Shown one piece after another: positions 34,301-47,333 of a DNA stretch of 64,000 bases; the first letter of the stretch is position 1; each line of letters starts with the position of its first letter. A program made the position numbers and the translations under genes. The DNA lies in the NCBI GenBank assembly GCA_947685225.1, contig CANTUV010000024.1:25996001-26060000 (forward strand), given 5' to 3'. Source of the DNA: Garcia nutans (taxonomy: Eukaryota; Streptophyta; Magnoliopsida; Malpighiales; Euphorbiaceae). The notes under the pieces were generated by a model. It was given only the letters and a program-made list of their open reading frames with translations. It was not told where the DNA came from and searched no databases.

Positions 34301-35104
34301 AATTAAAACACATTATACACAACATAACCTTATTCAAATGGATATAATCAATGTCTTTAACACTTATTTTACATCTTCATCACAATAATCACATTAACAA
34401 TACATTTTAAACACATACTACTTCAAAACCCTAAAACCAACATCATTCTTATTCTTTCAATATCAACATTCACTTAACTTACCATCTTCAAACCAAAACC
34501 AACACCAATTTAACTTTGTAACTTACAATCAATTTCAACACTTATAAACACATCTCAAACACACTTAATCATAATACCAACAAATCATAACTCACCTCAA
34601 ACACAACTTCACAAATAACAAAGGAAAACAAGAGAGTACTTACCTAAATTGAAGAAATTTGACAAATCTCCAACTTAATCCTTTGATTCTCCCTTCAATT
34701 TGATGTTTAGAACTTAGAACACCTCTCTTCCTCTCCCTTTCCTTTGATAGCCGGCCACACCAAAAGAGAAGAGAAGAAAAGAAATAATGACAAGTCAAAC
34801 TTCTCTTCTTCTTTAAATCTCCACCATGCAATTCTAACACAACAATTACTTAAATGCCCTCATCCATTTAAACTTAACTCTTGTCACTCATATGCCCATT
34901 TAAGTAATTTCACATATCACAAATAAATATCCTCTTCCATTGACCATCCCTTTTGACTTATGTATATGTTATTTATACTACCATATATGCAACATATACA
35001 CTTCCTTTAAAAATTCTTTTCTCTTTCAATTTGACACATACATTCAATCCAATTAAAACAACAATAATATTCAAAACTTCTAGGGCATACATTGGGATAT
35101 TACA

Positions 35105-38100
35105 ATTCTCTCCCCCTTAAATAATTTCGTTCTCGAAATTATCAGTACCATAACAATTCATTCTTAACAAAATATTATCTTAACTTCCATAAGAAGTTAA
35201 TTATATGCTTAAGTTATTATGTCATCAAATCATATAACTTCAACTCTTCCCTTTAGAATCAACCATCTTCTCTAAATTCCATAACTCATCATTCTATACG
35301 TTTATATATCTTATTACTTCCTTGATCAAACATTCAAAAGAACTCATTACATTTCCTATTAATGTCTTTATACAAGAATTAAATCATACTATAGTACATT
35401 TATACTTCATTCAATCTTTTTATTTAATATATTGTTTTCCTTCACCTCTTTGTAATTATTCTCTTAACTTTAACCTTAAAATCATTGGTTTATATCTTAG
35501 CATTAATTATCCCGTCATTACAATCACTGTCTAAATAGACATTTATCAAACCTCAATGAATAACAAAATCCTTATTTTTTCACAAATGGAGTTACTTCCT
35601 TAGCATGCTTTTTACTTAACTTACATATTAATACATTTCCTTTCAACTTATTTTATAAATAACCAATCTTTTCCCTTTTATCATGATTTATAACTACTAT
35701 AACTCCATTCGTTCATTTCCATTCACACTTTAAAATTTTACATCATACACATTATCATGTAAATAATTATACTCTCAGTGCAACTATACACATTAAATCT
35801 CAATAGTGATTCATAATCTTAGCCAAATCAAGATTCATTGATCTATCTGTCACAATATACCCACATTCCAATCTTGTTCAATTCTAACCAACGATTAATT
35901 TATTTAACTTATCAAGAAATTTCACAATATTCATATATGTATATATATAACTTAATTCCATTAGGGCAAACTTATATACAATTCCTAATCTCTTCCGATT
36001 CATATTCAGCCAAATTATCATGATAACAAATCGCTTCAAATTAATTTAGTATAATTCCCACCAATTTTCATAAAAATTTTATACCATATTTACTATCTAT
36101 AGTTCATTCACTTAAACCTCAAGTTCATTCGTTTATTCATTACATACCATAAACATATTCAGTATAACTTTCAGTCATATTTATAATTTCTCCCTTTATC
36201 TTCATAATTATAACCAAATTCTTAACATAAAATGTTAATGTACAACTTCATCCATCATAACTTTTAACTCTACTTCTCAAACAAAATTTTCAATCTCACC
36301 AAATCTGTATTACAATCATTTTATCTAAGACCCAAAACCATGGATAACAAATTAACCGTTCAAATATACTGAACAACACACATGGCTTTAAGAGATTAAT
36401 ATTCAAGCCTGAAACTTTCAAATCAATACTGTTCCTTTATAATTTTATTCTCAATCTTTACAAATACAAGGCTAAGGTATAACTCAAGAATTACATATTC
36501 CTTCTTTACCTTTTTGTCATATTAGAAGTTAATACATTCCAACTCCGTTTCAAACCAAATTGCACTCGATTATATGATCTTTATCAACTTAATTCATGTT
36601 TCAACAATATTACTATATACATATTCAATCATATACAGTTCCCATACAATTTATATTCGTCACTTCATTTCTAATCCATTTACAATCTCTTATAATGTAT
36701 AATTACATAGAACTTTCCATCTGTGAATACTTTGAGACTCTAAATATCATATGATCATCAAGTTCAATACTCACTATAACAATTTCCACTGTCCAATATT
36801 ACTCAAGTCCATTCCATTCTCACTTCCATCACATAATCCATCTAGCTTTACACAGTTCAAGACCTAATCTCTCTTAGATCCACTAATACATACAACATCG
36901 TTTCCATATCACTAATTTTATATATCATAATTTCATTCATATTGAAAAACTCAGTTCACATATCATATACATATATACACTTAATTATATGCTCTTATTT
37001 TATTTTCCTTTTTCATACATTCAATACACATTTAATGTTTATCACTTCCTTTTAAACACTATCATTTTCATTCTTCCAATATGATGTAAAGTATTTATTC
37101 ACACAACACACACATATATATATATATATTCTGACTATAATAACACTTCACATCCATCTTAGTCACATTCCCAATGTGACATCTCTTTCACTTTTGTCTT
37201 TAAAAGCATTTAATATACTTCCATATCCATTTTTACCCTTTGCAGTAAAATGACTTAAAATAGCTCATTTTCATTTGCTTATCCACTTCCCTTTTTACTT
37301 CAAAACAAATTCTCATGCTATCAATCACATTACTCAATTCATAATATTTTCATGTGCAATATTAGTCATTTCACCTAGCTCATGTATTGATTATACATTT
37401 AACTATCAATATCCAAATAATTTTTTTTTATCAAATTCCACTAAAACTTTAACTTTTCAACTTACTACTTTGCTTAAACTTCAATTTGCCAAACTCATCT
37501 TTTCTTAATATCACTTTAAAACATCTTATGTATATATATCACAAAACAATATCAAAACATATAATTTTCACAATATTCAAGCATCTCACATTTCTAACAT
37601 TGAATTTACAATGTGTGCATTAAAATAACAATACCAATTTATATATATATCCCAAACTTTAAATAATCACACTTTGTCTATACTAATGAACTCATTCGAT
37701 ATTCCACCATACTCTCCTCATTTTAATAACATATCTTTCAATATTAACAATCCAACAATATTTCCTCTGTCTAGCCGACCCATCATAAACTTTATAATAA
37801 AGAGGTTTAAAGTATAGAAAAAAGAGTACATACTTTAATCTTTATTTTGTTTCCAACTCATTTTCAACTTTATTCTCCTTTTCATTTCTTTATATTACAA
37901 CCACATCTCAATAAGCAATATTTCAATATTTGCTTACCTTAAGTAAACTCCCATTATTTATTTTATCAATTAAGCTTATATTAAGTTTCCCATATCATTT
38001 CTTTCTCTGGCTTTACTTTCATGTAAAACATCATTCAAACACTAGCATCCATCTCATATAACATAAATATTCTACAATTCATATAATGCCACATTCGAGA

Positions 38101-38213
38101 CCAACCTAGGTGTCAATGCATATGCATGTATTACAAATTTCATTTCAAAACTTTTTCTTTTTACTTTCACTTAGGCCGAGAATCTCGAACCTAAGCTCTG
38201 ATACAAAAATAAT
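35105..38213 (-). other. LARD-A internal region, non-coding
   Basis: 3.1 kb with no recognisable protein on either strand. The right-hand end holds the primer site (minus TTGTATCAGAGC, 38195-38206; one change from the Met consensus), and the left end the polypurine tract (minus TTTAAGGGGGAGAGAAT) with a GAGAACGAAATT motif. It is strikingly poor in G on the plus strand, with an AT run near 37110-37128. Confidence 0.8.
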
Positions 38214-41062
38214 TGTAACACCCCGATACTCCATACAAGTACTATACATACACCCGGTATACATACAGTTAGTATATAAAGTATAAGGATGTCACTTTTC
38301 GATACATTTTTAAAACCTTTAACAGAGTTCAAACCACAATACATAAATTTAAAGAACATTTACAAAATCATTATATTTTTAATGATCTTACATATATATA
38401 TCATAATCTTATCTTTATCAAAACTTCATTGATACATATAAATATACTCTTGTCAGAAATACATCATAATTAAAAATTATACATGTATGCATCACCCTCT
38501 AGTTGGTCTCGATAAACTCTTACTCTTCTCGTGGCATAACGAAAGACTTCATATCTTCCACCTAGTCACCTGCGCGATTACACATCCGCGCTAAGCCCGA
38601 GAGCTTAGTAGTACAAATATAACATATAAACATACATTATAGAAATTCTAACATATAATGAAATATCACTTCCATGTACCATTAGTTTCTTATCATGTTT
38701 TTCCTTTTGAATTGCACCTTTCATATATCTCTACTAATCTCATATATTATATATACATATATACATATCATTAACACCAACCACAATCCATCACTAATAC
38801 TCACAATCATTATATCAATATACATATTACATAACATACTTCATATCATTATTTTATTCACAATTCACCAATCATGAATCACATTTCCAATGAAGGCAAT
38901 CATTATCACCATTCATGAATCACATTTCCAACAAAGGCAATCATTATCATCATTCAGGAGTCACATTTCCAACAAAGGCAATCATTATCATCATTCATGA
39001 GTCACATTTCCAACAAAGGCAACCATTATCATCATTCATGAGTCACATTTCCAACAAAGCAACCATAAATCTCATTACTCATTTATTTCAACATTTGTAT
39101 ATCACATTGACAACAAAGACAGACTCGGGCCCAAAAGACACTAATATGCCATTCAATTTTCAGAGTTAATGCTTTGGTTTTATTATCACATTTATCATTA
39201 TCATAGACCCAACTAGGCTTCAAGGATTTAGGTTCAACCAATCTTCAAGGGGAACAAAGCATGCTAAGTATCAACCCAACTTGGCTTCAAGAACCAACCC
39301 AACCTAGCTTCAAGGGTTGTAACATCTCAATTAGGCTTCAAGGACTAGACCCAACCAAGCTTCAAGGGGGAGTAAAACATGTTAAACTTCTACCCAACTT
39401 GGCTTCAAGGATCAAGCCCAACCTAACTTCAAGAGATTGTTACTAATATTAGGCATGCCACCAACAACAAACTCTGAAAATGGAATAACACATTAGCTAC
39501 ACAATTCATTTATCAATTTCTTTCTCAATTCTCATCATCAATTAGGCAAACATGCCTTACGTCTTTCAACTGAATCATCATAGCTAATCACAATGGCTTC
39601 ATATCTCATTATATTCCAATTCACATATTAATACTTCATTATTCAAGTATACATAATCAATTACATTGAACATTATCATCCAAGCAAATATGCTTCAATT
39701 ATCTCAATTCACGTTTCATAAAGCTCATATTATGCCAAACATAATATTATTGATATGCAATAATATGGATTAGGGTTTGTACTTACCTCAAGAGCCACTC
39801 CCATCAAGCTATACATAATCATTTACCTCATCATATCCTTCACATTTTACATATAGCATCATTGATGTAACATTATGAAGTATATTATTCATATAACACA
39901 TTACCATTCACAAGATTCACAATGTATATAACATAACATTGTTCATATAGTATCCTATGCATCATCAAATGTATGTTCATTCTCAACAATACAAGAAGAG
40001 TAAAGAACAATCATAGTAGCCAACACACTCAAGGGACACGGTTGTGTCTCTCAACAAAAATCAGGCAGTGGCAAACATGGGCAAGGGACACGGCCAAGAC
40101 AGTGGCTGTGTCTCTCCAAAAATCATCCAACACGGCCCAATTTCCTTAGACTTGACTGTGTTTCCCAAAATTTCTTTGGTTTGGCCGTGTCTCTTTCTTA
40201 ATTTGGCCGTGTCTCTCATGAACAAAAACCCTAAACATGGCCAAATCTCTTTTGATTGAATTAAAACACATTATACACAACATAACCTTATTCAAATGGA
40301 TATAATCAATGTCTTTAACACTTATTTTACATTTTCATCACAATAATCACATTAACAATACATTTTAAACACATACTACTTCAAAACCCTAAAACCAACA
40401 TCATTCTTATTCTTTCAATATCAACATCCACTTAACTTACCATCTTCAAACCAAAACCAACACCAATTTAACTTTGTAACTTACAATCAATTTCAACACT
40501 TATAAACACATCTCAAACACACTTAATCATAATACCAACAAATCATAACTCACCTCAAACACAACTTCACAAATAACAAAGGAAAACAAGAGAGTACTTA
40601 CCTAAATTGAAGAAATTTCACAAATCTCCAACTTAATCCTTTGATTCTCCCTTCAATTTGATGTTTAGAACTTAGAACACCTCTCTTCCTCTCCCTTTCC
40701 TTTGATAGCTGGCCACACCAAAAGAGAAGAGAAGAAAAGAAATAATGACAAGTCAAACTTCTCTTCTTCTTTAAATCTCCACCATGCAATTCTAACACAA
40801 CAATTACTTAAATGCCCTCATCCATTTAAACTTAACTCTTGTCACTCATATGCCCATTTAAGTAATTTCACATATCACAAATAAATATCCTCTTCCATTG
40901 ACCATCCCTTTTGACTTATGTATATGTTATTTATACTACCATATATGCAACATATGCACTTCCTTTAAAAATTCTTTTCTCTTTCAATTTGACACATACA
41001 TTCAATCCAATTAAAACAACAATAATATTCAAAACTTCTAGGGCATACATTGGGATATTACA
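38214..41062 (-). repeat. LARD-A LTR-B
   Basis: 2849 bp copy of LTR-A, flanked on both sides by internal LARD sequence, so it is the shared middle LTR of a tandem. It differs from LTR-A by scattered single bases and one- to two-base changes only. Confidence 0.9.
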
Positions 41063-41836
41063 ATTCTCTCCCCCTTAAATAATTTCGTCCTCAAAATTAT
41101 CAGTACCGTAACAATTCATTCTTAACAAAATATTATCTTAACTTCCATAAGAAGTTAATTATATGCTTAAGTTATTATGTCATCAAATCATATAACTTCA
41201 ACTCTTCCCTTTAGAATCAACCATCTTCTCTAAATTCCATAACTCATCGTTCTATACGTTTATATATCTTATTACTTCCTTGATCAAACATTCAAAAGAA
41301 CTCATTACATTTCCTATTAATGTCTTTATACAAGAATTAAATCATACTATAGTACATTTATACTTCATTCAATCTTTATATTTAATATATTGTTTTCCTT
41401 CACCTCTTTGTAATTATTCTCTTAACTTTAACCTTAAAATCATTGGTTTATATCTTAGCATTAATTATCCTGTCATTACAATCACTGTCTAAATAAACAT
41501 TTATCAAACCTCAATGAATAACAAAATCCTTATTTTTTCACAAATGGAGTTACTTCCTTAGCATGCTTTTTACTTAACTTACATATTAATACATTTCCTT
41601 TCAACTTATTTTATAAATAACCAGTCTTTTCCCTTTTTATCATGATTTATAACTACTATAACTCCATTCGTTCATGTCCATTCACACTTTAAAATTTTAC
41701 ATCATACACATTATCATGTAAATATTTATACTCTCAGTGCAACTATACACATTAAATCTCAATAGTGATTCATAATCTTAGCCAAATCCAGATTCATTGA
41801 TCTATCTGTCACAATATACCCACATTCCAATCTTTG
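41063..41836 (-). other. LARD-A second internal piece, truncated
   Basis: Matches 35105-35878 until CACATTCCAATCTT, then family C leader resumes with TCTTTGGACGTAAG. The shared TCTT at the joint suggests end joining with microhomology. Confidence 0.85.
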
Positions 41837-42389
41837 GACGTAAGACTTTTCTAAAAACAAATAAAAAATTTTTTTGCTCATGGCCCAAATGCTAAGCCCA
41901 AAATCCATTTTTTCTAAAATCTTTTTACAATGGGCTTAGAAATAAAATTATTTTTATCCAACCTTTTCTTACAAAGAGCTTGCAAAATATTCAGGTCAAT
42001 TACAAAATACTAAGAATCAATTGTGAGCCTAGTTTATACAAAGAATAATTAATAATGGGCTTGTTTTTGGCATGAATCATTAGTTATTTTTTCAAGTGAG
42101 AAATATATTTATAATAAACCTCTTAATTTAGTTTTAATCCAATATAGCATAAAAGCTACATTAGTTGGTTGAATGGATTAAAACCTAATTAATGGAAATT
42201 ATCATAAATTGATTTCCATTTTCAAAAATATAACTATTGGTTGACACGTTCAAGGGAAATATTCAAAAACAAGATACCCCATGTTGGTATTTTGTTAACC
42301 ATATACCTAGGAAAAGAGACTCGCCATTCGTGTGTGGATGTTATAAGGTTGGAAGGAACGTCCTAGTTATCCTTGTTTGTTAATGGTTT
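41837..42389 (+). other. Family C leader, rest
   Basis: Continues the leader of the family C element after LARD-A. It matches, reversed, 28660-28965 and 62750-63300 of the minus-strand copies. No coding sequence is seen until the gag frame. The conserved stretch near 42290-42420 includes ACTCGCCATTCGTGTGTGG. Confidence 0.7.
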
Positions 42390-43930
42390 GTGCATACATG
42401 CATACATTTGCATCTCATATCATTGATCCTTTCTGGCTCACAACCCCTATATTACGATAGTTCAAAAGCTTACGACAATTCAACCTATGCCGAAGATGAA
42501 GTATCTAGCAACGACTCAATCACTTGCTCACCAAAAACAATGGATCCTGAAAAAATTCAAGGAATTGTGGACGATGCCCTCAACACCAAGATGGAAAAAA
42601 TAAAAGAGGCCCTAGCTGAGACCATGAAGAACCAATTGACTGCAATTTTAGAAAATCATGCCGAAGCATCTGCTAGCACTACGAAGCCAAAGGACAAAGG
42701 GAAGACTAAAGTTGGTGAAGTAGTTTTTGATGATGATAAGGTGATCATTGATGATGATGATTGGGCTCAATACTATCAAGATCCTCAAGATAAAAAGGAG
42801 CCGAAGGTTGTTGAGAAGGCAACTATTGAAAAGACCGAGACTTCTGATGTTGAAAAGATGATTGTTGATTTAGAAAAGAAATTTGAGAAGAAACTGAAAA
42901 CCGAAGAAATGTCTGAAGTTGACAAATTATTTGAGCTAGATGAAGATGTTTTGTACAAGTTCACGATGCCATCTTTTGCGAAGTTTGATGGAACCAAAAA
43001 TCCTCATCTCCCCGTGAAGCAGTATATCACTGCTATGCAGTCTGCCCGAGCTACTAAGGCTCAAACTCTAAGGTACTTTATTATCTCATTGGACCCTGTT
43101 GTCCAAAATTAGTTCAATACCTTAGATGAAGGAACACAAAAGAGTTGGGATTTGCTATACAATGCCTTCATCCAACAATATGGATACAATGTTGAAATGG
43201 AAGTTACCTTAATGGAAGTTGAGTCCATTAGGCAAAGGCCAAATGAGAATTTTGTTGACTATGTGAAGAGATGGAGAAACAAGGTCGCTTTGCTCAAGAA
43301 AAGGCTCGATGAATCTGATCAAATAAGGATGATCGTGAGAGGTGTCCTGCCCAATCTCCGTGACAGGATGTCTCACACCCTTATAAGGGATTTCAAAGAT
43401 CTTCTCCAAGCTGGTCTACAAATTGAAGAGTGGGAAAGGGAGAAGAATCGCTTTTCAATAAAAAGGAATGAGAAAGGGAATTATCAGTCTAGCAATCAAA
43501 GTACACAAAAGGAAGCTGATGTTAATGTCACCAGGCAAGGTGAAATGAGGAAGTTTTCAGAATTAGGGAAGCCACTGTCTTGGGTTCTCAATAAGCTACA
43601 AAAGAAGGGATTGTTACAGCCCTTGACTCCTCGTCCTTTGCCTAATCCTCTTCCACCTAATTTGATACTAATGCATTTTGCCAATTCCATCAAAGGCCTG
43701 GACACAAAATGTACAATTGCATGAAGTTGAGGCATGAGATCCAGAATTTAATTGATAATGGCATGTTGCCTGAGCCAGACAAGCCCAATACCAAAGGTAA
43801 TCCATTTCCAAAGTTCAACAGGGTGCCACCACCGGCAACCTTCATGGTGGAAAAAGGATTGGAAGAAGATTTTGTTTTATCATCCTTTCAAGATGGAAAT
43901 ATCGAAGATGTGAAAGGAAAAGAAGCTTAA
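42390..43930 (+). pseudogene. Family C gag, interrupted
   Basis: A likely start is MDPEKIQGIVDDALNTKMEK at about 42541. The N-terminal third is charged and partly coiled coil (MIVDLEKKFEKKLKTEE). The gag domain is FTMPSFAKFDGTKNPH, QTLRYFIISLDPVVQN, a TAG stop where Trp is expected (about 43110-43112), FNTLDEGTQKSWDLLYNAF, YVKRWRNKVALL. A frame change near 43660 separates it from the zinc-knuckle variant (CX2HX4HX4C, complete in copy 3 as CQFHQMPGHKTDNC) and the end DFVLSSFQDGNIEDVKGKEA. No protease or RT follows. It would form particles if intact; here one nonsense codon and one frameshift break it. Confidence 0.85.
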
Positions 43931-46519
43931 ACTCAATAAACTTTCCTTAGCTTGAATGTTGCTTTTCAATTTTACTTTCTTTAATATTTTGGAACTATCG
44001 TGTTTTTCAAATTTAAATTTGTTTGAATAAATTACTTTTATCAAAAATTTTGTTTGTCTTTGTTCATTTTTGTGTTCAACCAATGAGGAATCTAGCTTGA
44101 TGTTACATGAATTAATATATTTATGCATCATGACTTGAATGACTTTACTAGGTGAGGGATTATTCTATAGCATTGAATTGTGTATGATTACTTAGAGAGG
44201 GCTCCTGCATAATTACCTTTGTCTAGGTCTTAGTCAGTCTTAGAACATGCTTTGACAAACTTTCGAGGCGAAATTGAACTCTGCTTATTTAAGGGAGAGA
44301 TGATCTTGGAATTGTTTGACGAGCCAATAACTAGTATCCACCCTATTAAATATCAATCCCTAGTTGTCCCTATAAAATTTTAGCTTTCTTTTCATTGGTA
44401 TATAACTCCAACAACCTACCCTGAGCAGTTGTGATACTTTTGACAAATCTTATGATCACTAAGATGAAGAGGCAAGAAGATCAAAGAAAGGAATGAATAG
44501 TGAATACCATAAAGATAGTTGAAGTTCTTAAGACCATAAGGGTAGTTGAAGTTCTCAAGACCATAATGGTAGTCGAAGTTTTCAAGACCATAAGTGTAGT
44601 TGAAGCTCACTTAATATCTACAATATATCAAGACAACATCAGAGTAACAAATGATTTATCCCTGTTAAAGAAGATTTATGTTACTCCACTCATCCATTAT
44701 TAGAAGCCCAAGTTAGTATAAACAAGACAACTCTCTTAGAGCTAGAACCAAACAAAAAAACAAACAAACAAAAATCAAAAGAAGAAGAAAACAAAAGAAA
44801 AAAGAAGAAAGAAAAGAAAAGAAAAAAAAGAGAAAAAAAAGAAAAAAAAAGATAAAACCTAAAAAGGCGGTTCAAAAAGCCAACTGAGTTCTCTTTTACC
44901 TAAGACAACAAAAGGCTTCCATTTGGTTTATAAGGACATTTTGACTTAAATTGGTCCAACCCAACTAAAGATTCAATCAAAATTGGAGAAAAAAGGAGGA
45001 AGACCATCCAGTTCTTGAAAGTTCTGTATTTGACAGTCCTACAAGGAAGAAGGACAAAATGATAAAAGAAAGGGAAGAGTAAGGAAAGAGAAAGAAAAGG
45101 GAAGAGTAAGAAAAATAAAGGGGAAAGAAAAGGGAAAAGAAGAAAAGAAATGAATTTGGGTCTTAAACTTTTTGCAAGGGCAAAGACTGTCCTAATTAAG
45201 ATCTAGATTAATACCAAGAAGATAGAAGGAATTTGGAGTCTAGCAAGATTGCCTCCAAGCTACCTAAAGTTCCAACAAGATATTTTTAGTGTGAAGGTTT
45301 GTCCATTGTGTCACACCAGCTCCAATCTCAAAATGGCCTTCACTTAAACCCGTGACCCTTATAAAGCCTATCAAAGACCTGTTGATCTCTCTTGGTAGGT
45401 AGAGTCTATTAGTGGAGATAGTTGGGATAAGCATGCATATGAGATAGACAATATTTAAACTCAGATGAGACCTTTGGCCAAATAATGTGTATGTGCCTAT
45501 CTGAAGTGCAATAATTCTTGCTTAAATAGAAATGATTCCCGAGTTTAGTACGGTAACTAGGGTTGTCATGTTATAGATATGTTAATTTGGGAAAATCAAG
45601 TCCTAAGGTACATTGACATTAATTTGGCAAAGCCAACATTTGATTTCAAAATCAAAACTCAAAAAAGAAAAAAAAAGAAAAAGTTTTGTCATATAAAGCC
45701 TTCAAGTTAAGGGAAATATGTTGAACCTCCAAAGGGCACATTGGGCAAAGGAAATGATTATTGGCAAGGTCATGAAGAAGCTATCAATTGACATGCTGAA
45801 ACATTGTTCAAAATAGATGAATCCCTGACTCTGCTGCTTGGGGCCTCCATTATTCATGTTTTCAATATGTCAAAGATAAAAGTCATAAATGGGAAGCATT
45901 CTTTTATTCCAATGCAAGACCCGAACGAGTATATGAAAGGAACCAATGAGAACACTTCTGCTAAACACCTCGGTCTGTGAGTCGATGGAACCATTGTAAG
46001 TATTATTCATGCATACATGAGCATATCATATTGCACTTTCTTGTCTTGCCTTTGTCTATTCTTTATCAAGGTAAATAGCAAACACCCTGCGAAGTAAAGA
46101 ATCAAAAGAAGATATTCAATTAGGGGGGGCATGGAAAGCCCATTGCTTGAGAAGGTTCCAATAATATTGCAAAGAGAAGAAATACGTTCTTGTGCAAAGA
46201 ACTAGACAACAGAAACATCAATCAAAGCTTGCATGGATTGCTTGAGAAGGTTCCAATAATATTGCAAAGAGAAGAAATACGTTCTTGTGCAAAGAACTAG
46301 ACAACAGAAACATCAATCAAAGCTTGCATGGAAAAAATTTATGGTTTTAGCCTACACAGGGGGCAAAGTTTCTCCTTTTCAATTATTAAGTTTATGCATG
46401 CAGGGGGGCAAGGAGAAGATATGAGGGCCAAGTAAAAATAGCTAAATTTTTGCTAAAGGAAGAACAAAAGAATGAAACAACAAGTTAAGCCAAAATCCTC
46501 AACTAATAAAAGGTCAATC
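43931..46519 (+). other. Family C non-coding region after gag
   Basis: 2.6 kb with no protein recognised, although all three copies share it. Features: a 27 bp repeat at about 44517-44610 (GTTGAAGTTCTCAAGACCAT, about 3.5 units); long purine-only runs at 44765-44860 and 45050-45150 in the sense strand; the RNase H end-like CACCCTGCGAAGTAA at 46085; a perfect 95 bp tandem duplication at 46142-46331; and the purine-rich GGGGGGGCATGG and CAGGGGGGCAAGG blocks at 46125 and 46402, which resemble extra polypurine tracts. Confidence 0.65.
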
Positions 46520-47250
46520 AAATCAAATTCAATCTCAGGACCAAGTACCCAATCTCGGGTCCAAGTACCCAAATCAAATTCAATCTCGGATCCAAGTACC
46601 CAAATCAAATCAATCTCTGGTCCAAGTACCCAAATCAAATCAATCTCGGGTCAGTACCCAAATTCAATCCAATCTCGGGTCCAAGTACCCAATCTCAGGT
46701 CCAAGTACCCAAATCACACTCAAGCTCGGGTCAAAATACCCAATCTCGGGTCAAAGTACCCAATCTTGGGTCCAAGTACCCAAATCAAATCAATCTTGGG
46801 TCTAAGCACCCAAATCAAATAAATCTTGGGTCCAAGCACTCAATCTCGGGTCCAAGCACTCAAATGAAATTCAAGCTCGAGTCTAAGTACCCAATCTCGA
46901 GTCCAAGTACCCAATCCCGGGTCCAAGTACCCAAATCAAATTCAATCTTGGGTCCAAGTACCCAAATTCAATCCAATCTCGGTTCCAAGTACCCAATCTC
47001 GGTTCCAAGTAACCAATCTCGAGTCCAAGTACCCAAATCAAATCAATCTCGAGTTTAAGTACCCAAATCAAATCAATCTCGGGTCCAAGCACCCAAATCA
47101 AATCCAATCGCGGGTCTAAGTAGCCAAATCAAATTAACCTTTGGTCCAAGTACTCAATCCCGGATCCAAGTACCCAAATTCAATCTAGTCTTAGGTCCAA
47201 GTACCCATATCAAGTTCAGTCTTAGGTCCAAGTACCCAAAACAAATTCAA
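46520..47250 (+). repeat. Minisatellite upstream of polypurine tract
   Basis: About 25-30 units of AATCTCGGGTCCAAGTACCC (20 bp), many extended with AAATCAAATTC to about 31 bp. The array ends some 70 bp before the polypurine tract. The same array, on the opposite strand, is longer in copy 3 (57716-58796). Open frames through it on both strands are an effect of the period and not genes. Confidence 0.9.
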
Positions 47251-47318
47251 GTAACCATCTCATAAAAAATTAAGCCTTATTGCTTTTCACTCTCTTTTGC
47301 TGTAGTCTCAAATCATTC

Positions 47319-47333
47319 AAGTAGGGGGCAAAC
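47319..47333 (+). other. Family C polypurine tract
   Basis: AGTAGGGGGCAAAC just before the 3' LTR. Copy 3 has AGAAGGGGGCAAA at 57635-57650 on the minus strand. Confidence 0.75.

Larger units (their letters stand above)
32257..35104 (-). repeat. LARD-A LTR-A
   Basis: 2848 bp, nearly identical to 38214-41062. On the minus strand it starts TGTAATATCCCAATG and ends GGGGTGTTACA, like the chromovirus LTR. It contains a 41 bp tandem repeat (about 32920-33105), the reversed TTGAAGCC array (33247-33480) and the ACACGGCC cluster (34068-34300). Confidence 0.9.
32257..41836 (-). mobile_element. LARD-A: tandem non-coding chromovirus derivative
   Basis: Layout on the plus strand: LTR-A (32257-35104), internal (35105-38213), LTR-B (38214-41062), partial internal repeat (41063-41836). 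Orientation is minus: the primer site faces LTR-B and the polypurine tract faces LTR-A. The second internal piece begins with the same polypurine end and matches the first 775 bp of 35105 onward, so the original was probably LTR-internal-LTR-internal-LTR with the right end deleted. About 105 bp of family C leader is also missing at the right junction, judged from copy 1. No pol or gag words on either strand. Confidence 0.85.

Noticed and set aside
15000..42000. Mutual rescue between the gag-less chromovirus and the pol-less family C
   Set aside because: They differ in lineage and in tRNA primer (Met versus Arg type), and both are broken; trans use across lineages is unlikely.
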